Below are positions 48,562 through 60,855 of a stretch of 64,000 bases of DNA, one piece after another. This DNA is from Sitta carolinensis (lineage: Eukaryota; Chordata; Aves; Passeriformes; Sittidae): positions 37,446,243 through 37,510,242 of the forward strand of contig CM063283.1 of the NCBI GenBank assembly GCA_032173965.1, read 5' to 3'. The notes beneath the pieces were generated by a model. It was not told the DNA's origin, ran no database searches, and saw only the letters and a list, made by a program, of their open reading frames with translations. Within the stretch, counting starts at the first letter, position 1. Every line of letters starts with the position of its first letter. The position numbers were made by a program, and so were the translations under genes.

Positions 48562-51500
48562 TACCTATTTATTTCCTCGGGGTATATGTGCAATATATGA
48601 TAAATCTGGCTTGATTCATTTGGAAGCCACAACAGTTCAGAGATGTGACACACAGTCTTAGAAGGGCCAGATCCCTTCTGCTGTGGTAGCCAGATGGAAG
48701 ATCTGGAACATCTCAGCTGGTATTATCAGTCTGTTGTAAAAGCAAACTCAACAGCACAGTGTAAGTGTGAGAAAATGAGGTTGTATACATCCATATCTTA
48801 ATCACTAAGTGTGAATATCTATCCGAGGGCTCAGTTTCCAAGCACTCATTATATTCTACATCCTTGTAGGAGAAGGGATTTTGTTGTTTTAAGAATCTTA
48901 GTGTTATTTCCTTCCTAGGTAAGTGTCAGGTGCTAATGCTGAATGTGTACTCATACTTGTTTTATTTGAGAGAGTTGGGAGAGATAAATACACAAAAGTC
49001 CAGTGCCTTTTGCTGAGTTTTTCTTGACTCCTTCTTCCTGCAGTGATTTAGTGTCTGAAATTAAACTTCAACAAAGTTTGAATTTAACAGAGACAGGTCA
49101 GGCCTGAAACCGTATGAAAACTAATATGCCTTCTGGTAAATGTAGCACAATGCAGAAGGAGAAGAGAAAGCTGTGTTCTAGCTAACCTTATTACCTCCCA
49201 CTTGGGACAGATCTTCTCCATTTTCTGCTAGATTTTACTCGGTACAATGTGTGTTTCTGCATCATGTTTTTGAGTGTTTTGATGGGATCATTTTTCAGAC
49301 TGGAACAATGCTAAAATTGAATTATAAGCCTTCTCAACTGAATAAAGTGCACAGAATTTAAGAGTAAAAGAAAAGACATGAAAACAAAAAATGGCTCAGC
49401 TCAGGCCTCAAATATGGAGAACTGAAAAAACCTTCTCAGCTCTTTGTAGAAATCTGGATTGTTTCTTCACTAAGTTCTTGTTTCTGGGAACTTTTTGCTG
49501 AAAAGTAGCAGCAAAAAGGAGATGGACTGCAGCACACAACTATATATGTTATCAGTCCCACAGTGTCTAAGGAATATACATCCTTTATCTCCATTTATTA
49601 AATCTTAAAGACCCCTCAGATTCACAGACAATCATTAGTGGGGTGAGAGACTTTTATTTATAAACTCTGATTTAATTCTATGTGAATACAGTCCATTGTA
49701 CTTGATGTAGACTGTGACAGTGAACTGGGCAGCTGTCTCATCCCTATGAGCTCCCAATAATACAAAGTGGTTCATGAGTTGGTTTTGCCTCTCTTATCTG
49801 TAAAATGTGAATTATATTTAATTCCCTTCCAAGTGAGTGAAAACTGGAGGTAAAGATTAAAATTTGGGGCTTTATTTCAGCTGAAAAAACCACAAAATGC
49901 TTGTATGTATAAAGCATTTCCCTTTGAATACAAATACAGAGGCTCTTCACTTACTAGTAAATAATGAAGAAAACTTTAAAAAATATATATATATATAATA
50001 TTAAAAAAAATCACGGTCATTCTCTTGACAAAATGATTTGTTTAATGGTCCTGCCATCTAGGAATGAAGTGTAACCATTATCTGTTTGTGTCAATCTTAA
50101 TGTGGGTTGTATATTCATAATACATTATTTCAACTTCCTTGTGTTTTAATTGTCATGTGAGAATGGCAATTATCATCTCACACCGTGAGAATACTGTGCA
50201 GGATTTTAGCTTGAGATCTACTGTGTGTTGCCAACATTTCCTTAATTTAGTAAGGCTTATAAAAGTAAGACATAGTTACATTGGCATGATTTCTCTGCAA
50301 CTACTATATGGTGGCTACGTTTTATCACCTTACTTTCCTCTAGGTGCTTACACACTGACTGCTTTAATAAATGTTCTAGCAATTTACTAGCTATTGAATT
50401 TAAACTTGCTGTTCTGTAATTTTCTAGATTGATTCCTCTGCTGTTTTAGTGGAGACTATCCAATATTTTAGGGAATCCATTTCCCAGAAAGGAAAATGTA
50501 ACCTTTGAATGCTTTTCAGCATCACCTTTTTTATCTCAGGTGTACTCTTATGACTCTCATGACTCTCTAGTGTCAGTTTTAGAATATCTGTGCATGATAT
50601 GAAGCTCTGCTGTAGTGCTTGGTCCTTGGTCCCTTTGAGTTACATTTTAATCCAGAAAAATTCCATTGAAATGCTTTCAGTCCATGTAAATTGCCTAAAT
50701 ACCTGAGAAGAAAATGAAGCCTTAGGAGTTCTGGGTATGAAATTCTTAATTCACAAAACTGAATAAAGTGGGGTCACAAACTCTGACATATAAGAGCATT
50801 TGCCATTCTTTGTGATGAACTCCTTGTTTGATTTACTTACGCACAGTATAGAATGTAAATAAATAATTAATAATTAAATAATATTTATTGTATTGAAGCT
50901 TTCTAATGGTCATAGAATTTCTTTTTAATTAATATCAGAGATAAAAGGTTGTGGTTTATTTAAATGCATCTATATTCTAAGTGACTACCTTTTTTTACAC
51001 TTCTATTGCAGGGAGATGAGACTTGTACCAGCTGCTGAGCAACAGAAGGTGATGAAAAGTTTAACACCAATAAAATACTTGTGTAAGAACATACCTTATA
51101 GAAAAAAAAAAAAAAAAGTCATGTTAGGTACCTGCTTATTTCTATATTCCACTACAGGTGTTAGCTACTGGTTAGTACCAGCACCTGCCAAGCTTTTTCC
51201 ATGTTTAAACACACTCAGAAAATACTGTGTTCCTTAACTATGAACTTCCTTGTTTGGTAAGTCCTACAAGTGTATTCAAGGGTCCAAAAGATAACGTAAC
51301 CAAAACCACTCACTGTGAGAAAAGTTTTTTCAGAAAAAAAATTACCTTTGCATAAAATACTTCTTATTATTTTTTTAAAAATTTCAAAAATGTTCAGTTA
51401 GGAACAGGAAAGCAGAACCTTTCCAAAAAATCAAAGAATAATTTTGATGTGTGGTATTGCACTTCCTCCAGCTATATCTAATTTTTCGACCTCATTCACT

Positions 51501-52585
51501 AGTATATTCAAACATGTGTGTGGATACAATGGGAAATCTTATACAGATTTATTGTTTCCAAGGCATATAATATTAGAATAATCTCTCTTACTTGTTTATT
51601 GTCTTTTAGAGGCAATTTTGCTGTCATACAAAATTCACAAAGCTAAAGATATATATGGAATATTTAGGGATTGAAATCTTTGCAAGAATTATGCTATTTA
51701 TTACTTGAAATTTTTATTACAATTGGCTTTTGTGATTATGCCTTTGGCCTGTTCACATTTTCAATGCTTCAATAAATATTTGCAACCCTTATCTCTTATG
51801 TAAGAAGTTGGAGAAGGGAAGGAAAATAAGAAAGTTTAGTACTCACTCTTGTATGCCACTGAAACTCTTTCTCCTCAGAAACAGCTAAAATACTACTTTT
51901 TCTCTCTGTGGAGGCTCTGGATGACAAACTTTTGCAGGTGCCTTGACTTCAAGCTTATGTTAGATCCAAATAACGAAGATTTTTAATGATGTCTAATTTG
52001 GAAATAAGAATATCCCAGGGTCCATGGTATTTACTAAGAACATACACCTTATTTATTTTTAAAGAAATTTGCAGATACACAGTTTGCATTCACCACGTAA
52101 CTACAAGGGCAAAATAGACATGTAATTGGTGATGAATGCCACGTTGTTTTTTACTTTATTTCAGTGTTCATATCTGCTTGGTTTTGATGAAGAACGTTTG
52201 AGTGAAATGGGAAAAAAAGAGATGAAAAAATAAAAAATAATTTTTCTAATAAAAAAGAGTAAATCTGGCTAAACAATGATCAGAAGATCCTGATTTTTTT
52301 TGTGGTCTCTAATATTTTATTTGTTTACTCAAAGAGATGAAAGGAAGAGACCAACCCTGGGAAAAGCAAAAGTTTCCTGGTAGGAGTCACAGTAGCAGAA
52401 CAGGTTCTCTTCCCTTAAATTTCTCTTTTAGGTATGCATAGAACTGTTTTGAACAGCCCTCTGTAGGCCTCCAAAAACAAACTCAGGCATATTTTATATT
52501 CGTGAGAGACAGTGGTAATTTAGACTGAGATCATGGGTTCAGACCAACTTAATTTGTTATTATAATAATAAGGGAAAAGAAGCAC
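48562..52585. other. Unique sequence with possible ancient repeat relics
   Basis: No gene was recognised. The segment 49787-49815 (CTCTTATCTGTAAAATGTGA) resembles the core end of an ancient MIR SINE, and 50355-50470 resembles very old antisense LINE sequence. Both are weak. A TATATA run lies at 49983-49998 and an A-run at 51102-51117. Confidence 0.45.
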
Positions 52586-52872
52586 AAAAAAAAAAAAAAA
52601 AGAGAGAAAAAAATAGGGAGAAGAAAGAAAATAAAAATAAAAATAAAAATAGAAAAAGAAAAAAGAAAAATAATAAAAGAGAAGAGAGAAAGAAGACAGA
52701 GAGAAAAAATGAGAAAGAGAAAGAGAAGGAAAAAGGAAAAGGAAAAGGAAAAAAGAAAAGGAAAAGGAAAAGGGAAAAAGAAAAGGTAAAGGAAAAGGAA
52801 AAGGAAAAGGAAAAGGAAAAGGAAAAGAAGGAAAAGGAAAAGGGAAAGGGAAAGGGAAAGGAGAAAGAGAAA
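52586..52872 (+). repeat. Polypurine tract with GGAAAA hexamers
   Basis: About 290 bp are nearly pure A/G on the plus strand. The left part has AAAAAT-type units (52626-52655), the middle is irregular AG-rich, and the right part (about 52725-52858) is a near-regular GGAAAA/GGAAAG array. Only a few pyrimidines interrupt it. The phenylalanine/serine/leucine-rich minus-strand frames across it are artefacts. Confidence 0.95.
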
Positions 52873-54974
52873 CATCAGGGGATTGCAAATCTAAGCTGCA
52901 TACTAGTGCCAAAAGACACGGCAGCATCTCTCTCAAATTGCTAGGCTTGCCAAATTCACTGGAGTTCTTGTCTATTATAATAACATCTTCCAGCAAACAG
53001 CAGTGCAGGTTTGCTGCTGTCTGCCAAAACAAAGCAGCAAGTCCATAGAACAGTATGACTCACATCTAGGCTCTTCCCCTAACATACAAAAACCCCAATG
53101 ACTCCCTCAAAAAACTATTACACAGAAAATAAAGGAAGTGCACAAAGTTTTTGTATTTTCTTCATTTGTAATGCATACAGTGAAAATCCTGTTCACAATT
53201 CAGGACGTTTTATTAAAAAAATTCTTGAGACTTTATCATATTCTTAGTGAAATTCATCACTATTTAGATCTAAAAGCTGGCCCCTTAGCTAACTTACTGT
53301 AATTATACTCAGTAATTAAATGAGAAATTGACTTGCCTGATAAAAAGGACTCTACATAAGCATGAGTGAGCTCATGCTTATTGTAAGAAAACAGTTGGCA
53401 GATAACACACCTATTCTGCATGACCAGAAAATGCTCTGTTCATGGCTCCATTATCCTAAAGGCTGGTGTTTTACCAACTGCCTGCTGATACCTATCTTTC
53501 ATCAGGGTTACACTCTGACAGTGTATTACACTCAGTCTATTTGTGGCTGTCTTTTTTAGTTTTATCCTTATATGCCTGTTGGACATCTGAGGCCTTTCCA
53601 TGATTTTGTGGTTAATGAAAAGATGAAGAATCAGCATCTTAATTTTCAGTCACTAAGTTGTAAACGAGCTTGATCATTTTTTTTTTTTTTTATCCCCTAT
53701 GATATTTTTATGCATTTGCATTAAATGATAATTCAATAAAAACTGGAAAAAGTGCAGAGTCTGGATCTCTGATCAGTTATCTTCAGACTGGGTTCATAAC
53801 TGACAGTCTTGAGGTCACAGAGATGCAGTTCTGAGTGAAGCATTTAATTTTTTAGGTAATGCTGATGCTCAGTCACAAACTCTTGACTAGGAGAACCTCA
53901 CATCATGTTTTTTATGGTGATAGAGCCAGGACAAAATAGTTATATGAATAGTTTTGAGACTAGAAACTTCAGGTTATAAGTAAAGCTACATAGATTCAGT
54001 TTCTGGTTGAAAGCATTGTACTCATTTAACTTGAAGATAACCTGTTTCTGGTAACCAGGATTCAAGTAACGTTCCAATTAAAGGTAAAGTGGCAAAAAAA
54101 AGGCAGAATAATTTCTAATATGGTTGACACTTGGACTTCCTAATATTAAACATATTTCTATTTCTTAATAATCATATGGCCTTTTCTGCTTTTGGTCTGA
54201 GAGAAAATATGATTTTAATCCTCAAATGAAATTCAAAGTCCAAACAATGTTAAAAATCTGTAAGAAATTTCCTTCTTGTATGAACCAAACATGACAATTT
54301 TTCTCAGTCCTTGCCTTGGCACAAGCTTCTCCCATCTATGCAAAACATTTGAGAAATAATCAAGTCAGAGTTATTAAGTGAAGTCATCTTGTGTTTATTT
54401 TGTATGCATGGATGTATGCATCATCAGATGAAAAAGAATGGAAAATAAACCAAACCAAGTGTCTATAGATTAAACATCCTGCTGTAACTATTGATGTGTA
54501 TTTTAAAAAGCTTTTATTTCTATTTTCTATATGAAAACATCTTAAAAATGAAAGTTACAAAGCTAGAATTCTTATCCATTATAGAGGTAGTAATAACTTT
54601 CTAATTAGAGAATTCATTGCTACACTGCATAATCAGCTTGTTGAAGGCATGCATTATAGTAAAAGAAAAAATCAACCACTCAATAGTAACATAGCTGTCC
54701 CATTAAAGTCTTGATTAACTTTATAACAATAACGCAATATCATTATACTTTCATAAATTAGAAGACAAATTGTATATATATCAACTAATGCACTTGTATC
54801 TTTTCAAAAGGATGCACATTTAATTTAAAGTAAATTAACTCAAATGACATTAATTTCTTAAGTAGGATAGTGACATATATAAACTCTACACAAATACATA
54901 AACTAAATATTTGAACATCTTAAGTATATTATATAAGGGTTTCAAAGAAAGCTGTAACATTTCTTTAAAATGAC

Positions 54975-55003
54975 TATATATGTATATATATATATATGTA
55001 TGT
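54975..55003 (+). repeat. TATATA / TATG run
   Basis: A short AT dinucleotide run is mixed with TATG units, of microsatellite type. Confidence 0.8.
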
Positions 55004-57690
55004 GTCATATAAATGACATAGATTAACACAAAAAGCAGTAGATCTGAGCAGTGACAATTGAGATTATCTATTGCAGACAGGCTGACCTATCCAAGTTGAG
55101 TCCCACTGCTCCTGTTTGGTCAGCAGGCACCTATAACCATCTGCTTTACTTATATTGGCTCAATCTTTTCTATCATTATACAACAGAGATATGACCAGAT
55201 GGCTGTTTGGATCCAAAATGCAGTCTGGAAATCACAGAATTTTCAAGATCAGATTAAAAACTCTGATTAAGTTTATGAGACCTTAAAACAGGACAGTACT
55301 GATAGCTAAACATTCAGTTTGTATGGATATTTATAAACAAGGAAAAAAAACTGTGTTCCATCTAGCAGAATTTTATATCTCATACCAAAACAACTGAATG
55401 AAATGTTAATTAGAACCTAGGGAAAAAGTTCCTAAAGACAATCTCAAAAAGACTATATATAACTTTTAGGACCAAAACTCGTTTCACCCCACAGAAAAAC
55501 CTCTACATCATTGCTCTGTAACTATTCCAGTAACATTTTTGAAACTATATTGCATAATATCAACTCAGAAATTGAATAACAAAGTGGTTTCTTGAAATCA
55601 TTAGATAATCAACCATTTAAAAGACTGTACTGAAGTTCCATCTCAAAGTGGCATATGACCATAGGAGAAAGACTGCAGATACAAAAAGAGGGCTGGGTCA
55701 AAGCCCCAGAACATATCTGAGAGCCCACTGGCTGGCAATTTAAAATGTAGCTAATAAATATTTGTCCAAGCTTGCTTCTCTCTTCAAGAGAGCACAGAGT
55801 TCTAAAATTTATTATGCTTTCTATTATGTTTATATGGTACCTCATATGTAGGGTAGAAGGAAGATCCCAACTTTCATCCTGTATTAAAGTGAATATTTTA
55901 AAGGAGAAAATAAAGCATTTTATGAACAGTTTCTTCAAGAAGCAATCTATTAAACTGGAAATCTAAATCACATTAGAATAAAAATATATCTGTTAGCAAT
56001 TTTTTTTTGTCATCCCTTTCCCAGATTGTTCTACAATGCATTAATTCTGCCTTATCCTTGGAGAAATCATTTCAGTTTTTTTCTCCCCTTGCTTTCAGTT
56101 CATGGAGATATCTTTGGGAGAAATTTTGTTGTTATTTAGATTTTTTTGGAAGTGTTACAGAACAGAAACCATGAGCTAGCTAAAAGCAATGGGATTCTAG
56201 TGAATAAGACATCACATCAGTTTCCTAATCATTTCACAGCCTAAAGACAACTGCAGTGAAGCCAACAAAAGAGCAAGTAGAGCCTGCCAATAAGCCAGAT
56301 GCTACTGTTGAAAAAGAAATTTCTACGGCTTAACATCTGGGCACTGTGAATACCTTTCAGAAATGAACTATTTTACACTGAGATACAGAGAATGTTTATT
56401 AAAATATGTTTCACCAGCAGATACTCTTATTACAAAGCTATCATTAGAAGGTATTTATTTTGAAGCTGAATTTTTTAAAAAGAAATGGAACATAGAAAAT
56501 CATCCTCTATACTTGGAAGCAGCCCTTGGGCTCAGTTTGAGTTAGCAAGAGTGGTTGATAGGAATCTTGAAATCAATATGGCAGTTGATGTGTGGGTATC
56601 ACACACTTGATTTTATTCGACTTACTTGTAAGCATGGCTTTACTTGCCATATTAATGCATCTTCTACAGGTCATCTGGAGATGTTTTATTTCCTAGCAGT
56701 CCCATACTGGATGCAAGCTTTATCAAAGGCATTGAATAAAACAGTGATTAAATGAATGCTGCACAAGGTAATTTTGATATATGCCTCTTTAAAGACTGTA
56801 GCTTGAAGATTTTTTTCCACCTGTGTAGGAAGAGAGGTAATAACATTTTGGGCACAAATATGGTTGTTACATTACATTGGCCATCTTCTCCAACAAAAAG
56901 AAAAAGCAGTTGGGGTACCTGTATATTTAACACTTCCCAGCTTGTTAAAAGACCAGTTCAAGAAAATTGACACAGGCTTTCCATTACCACAGCACACACT
57001 TTGAATAAAACTTTTACAGAAACCTGAAATCCTAACACAACACAATTTTGATCTGATAGAGAAAAGGGTATATGAAGTCCATAACTAACTTTTCATTTGC
57101 TACTGATTTTGTGTGGGAAGCAGAATAGTGGCAATGGACACCATTATGAAATTCTGGTGTAGGGGAGCCACGCTCTATTGTAATTTTCATTATGGCATCA
57201 CCAGCATTACTATGATGTCTTAGGGTATACAAACCTGGAGTTATATCTTTTATATGGCTCTAGTTTTATGTCTAGACTGCTAACACCTGAATTCTATATC
57301 ATTATCTAAAGAATAATAGTTTTTACATTTATGTATTAATCTTTTCAAATAAAGATAGTGTGTGATAAAGCAAACAGTGCAACATTATTTATTTTCAAAT
57401 GCGTAGAAATGTATCAAGAACAAATGACATCTAGTTTCCATGTAAGAGTTTTATGAAATACTGACCAGGGAAAAGAAATTTTACCACAGTTCAGTAATAA
57501 TGCTCATAGCATTTATTTTCACATCATAGTCAGAATTTCAGGTCTCAGTAATTTCTTTTTTCTCCTTTGGGTAATATTTTACAGCCATTGACCTTAGAAC
57601 CAGTCACTATTTATTTGCTACTTTTTTCTTCTAGTGCAACATACATGATTTCATGTTTCCTGTAGTGTGTTTGAGAATCATAAAACCAAG

Positions 57691-57748
57691 TAGAGGAATA
57701 GGAAAATGGTTCCTAAAAGTAGAAGAATAGGAAAATGGTTCCTAAATA
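57691..57748 (+). repeat. 29-bp tandem duplication, two copies
   Basis: The unit around GAATAGGAAAATGGTTCCTA occurs twice with a period of 29 bp (57691-57719 and 57720-57748), with only a few mismatches. Confidence 0.9.
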
Positions 57749-59801
57749 CTGAAAGAAGATGAGTAATTTTAAAAACCTCAAACCTTAAGCAGGCTGCAGC
57801 AACTTGTGTATTCTGTGCTCAAAAATTGCTTGTTTAAGTCACAGAGCTGTTGTAAACCCATTGCTACATGTTCAATGTAGGAAAAAAAACCAAGTTGAAC
57901 AAGCTGTGTTGCAAAATTTTCTTTATTATTAATAATTCTTTAAGTTAAGCAACCCTATGTCAGCCCATTGAATTGGGCTTGGCTGTTAAGATGAAATCAT
58001 CCAGTCCCACAATTCTTGACCTTGGTTACCATACACCTTAGGTGAGGAATCTCACTGGTCTATATGAGGCAATTGCCTACTAGTTGAGTTTTAGACTTAT
58101 GCAATATTTGTGGCTTTTAATTCAATTACAGATCTTCATTAAAACCTCTTGGAAGTACGTATGGTAGGCTGGAATGACCAGGCAAGAACTACAACATGCT
58201 ACTTGTGAAAATATGAAAGAAAATGCAACCATTAATATTTTTTAAATTCTATAAGATTTGTTGTCCCATAAAATAATATTTCAATGTACACAGTTTATAT
58301 TTTTAATAGAATTAAATTTTTATCCATTTACTTCTAAATGCTGCTTCTATTTTGTAGGCTCTGTCATTTGCAGCAGATGAGTTAATATACTTACATGACT
58401 TTGAAACTACCCTATTTCTGACTGCAGTTTTGTTACTGCTATGAATGACTTTCACAACAGGAATGCAGGCCAATTTAAAGTCCAGGCACCAAGCAATTTG
58501 AGATCCACCAGCTTTATGCAGTAATATAATTATTCCCTCCGAGGCTCTTAATTGTATTCATCACACCATGATTTCTGCACAAATTAAGCATGCATTTACT
58601 GCTATATATAACTTGCTTTGCAGTTAACATCCTGGAAACAAATTTCAAGGAGATAGAATCTTGAACTTAGTCATCCCATGAAATCACTAGTTTCACTGCA
58701 CGGAAAAGTCACTTAGACTGAAAGGTCATTATATTTTTAAATTGCCAAATCATACACAGAGAAGCACTGAAAAACAGTGTGATAAAAAGATCACAAAATT
58801 TATATAAATATTTTATTCAGACTTCAAATGTTAAAAAACCTTAGCAAAAATACCTTTGGACTTGTTTTTAAGAAACATAGCAAAAAATTACCACTGTCAA
58901 AAAAACCCACAGTCCGTAGATGACAAAATGTCTGAAATTCAGATTCAGAAAAATTATGATTGCTATCATGTATGTGTGGATATGGACTTATGAATATGTG
59001 TGTGTGTACTATTTTGACCTTTTACTTTGTGAATTTAAGAAAAATCACACATTTTTATGAGTGTTTCAAATAAAAAAGAACCCCAGATCCTATAGGATAT
59101 CACATAATTATCCAAGTATGAATTACAATGTACGTATCATCTGTAGGAGGTTATAAAATGGAGAATATATTTCTGTATATATTTGAGCTTCCCTGTATAA
59201 GAGTATATCTACTCTTTAGATAGGTAATTTTAAAATATATGCTTTTTAATTACATCACAGCAGTGTTAATCTGTGAAATCAGAATAACCCAATGTATTTT
59301 TTTCTTGCTAAACTATTTTCTTGGGAGGGGTGGGATAGCAGAATGGAAGTCTTATTCTATGCCTACCAAAATGTGATATATATGAGAGCCTAAACATTCT
59401 TTGTATTTTGCTTTACATTGTTTTCATTCTGTGGACATTTCTCTATACCTGCAGTTGTAGAAGGTACTCATCAAGAAAAGAAGGAATAAACAGGATACAG
59501 AGCTTGTGATCCATTTTCACCTTTCTATACTCATTCTTCAGGTATTTTAAATTAGAGTACCATTTTGACATGTCTGTAAATTGTTATAATTGATATTTCT
59601 ATAGTTTAAATTGCTATTATTTAATTACAATTATAATTTATAAAGATTACATGTTGCATACATTGTCCTGTATGCAATATGTTTGCAATATATATCTGTC
59701 CCACAGCACTAAGAATCAAGATTTTAGCAAGGTTCAGGGTTGTTGTGTGGTAGTAGAAGTGTCCAGAATTAATGTCAGAGTTAAGACCTAGAAACAATAA
59801 C

Positions 59802-59830
<29 letters not shown>
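59802..59830 (+). repeat. A29 homopolymer
   Basis: There are 29 consecutive A. The upstream sequence does not resemble a spliced transcript or a LINE, so a processed pseudogene is not supported. Confidence 0.95.
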
Positions 59831-59832
<2 letters not shown>

Positions 59833-60810
59833 AAAAAATAAAAGCTCTATGATTTGAATTGGCCTCTACATATTGAAGGTCAAACCAGAGAACCTCTCTG
59901 AAGTGTGAGTGGCTGGTGAGCACCAGGAAAGCAATAATGGCCCAATATGATTAAGATGGTGTCTCTTACATCCTTGCAATATTTTTTTCTCTTACTTTAA
60001 TATTTTCCCCTCCTATTTTTCCTTTATTGTTTTTAATATGTTTACTGAGCCAATAAACAATAAAACCTTTCAGGGTTTATTCTATTTGTATTTAGTGAAA
60101 TTGTAACCACTGATGGTTACAGTACAATGTTTACCTCCTGTTTTAATTGCTTAAGGTGCCAATAAATTAATGAAAATATCAAATATATTCATAATCAACA
60201 CATCTTAGTAAAGGTTTAACTTGGCCTTGGTGTCTGACTAGACTCAAGGTCTAAGGTCATAAGCATCATTTCTACATTTGGAAGAAGCCCTAATCTCCAA
60301 TGTCAATGAAAAATGTCTAATGACTAGTGAAATGAAATTGGATGTTGCCATATGTAATGTCAGCAGAATTGCACTGGTGTACTGAGAGATCAGATATCAT
60401 CTCATCATGCATACATGATAATTTAGAAATATTTCTGCATTTGTTGCATATATGAGGGAGAACCTTTGTTAGAAAACTGGGAAAATTCCCTTAAACATCT
60501 GAAAGACATTTGCCTGACTAAGGTCCTAAATTTGAAGTTTCAATAGCCTTCAGGGAGAACCTCCCTCACAATTAATATACCTAAGAATTATGGGAACAGC
60601 ATGGAAGTGACTTGGAATGTTATATCATGGCCAGGGGACTCTTTAATTTAATGATCTCTTTTAGTTGCAGTTCACATGTATGAATTCCTCTAGCCTTCAG
60701 TCTGATATGAGCATTTTCTCAGAGCAATGAATAGTTTGAATGAGCAGATAGCATTTCTATATTTACAGTCCAGAAATATCCTTCAAAACCCATATAAGAT
60801 ACCAGGCCAC

Positions 60811-60855
60811 AAAAAAAAAAAACAAAAACAAAACAAAACAAAAAAAAAAAACAAC
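60811..60855 (+). repeat. A/C low-complexity tract
   Basis: A12, then AAAAC/AAAAAC units, then a second A run form a simple repeat. Confidence 0.9.

Noticed and set aside
52520..53032. Minus-strand frames of 170 and 108 codons rich in F, P, S and L
   Set aside because: They are translations of the polypurine tract.
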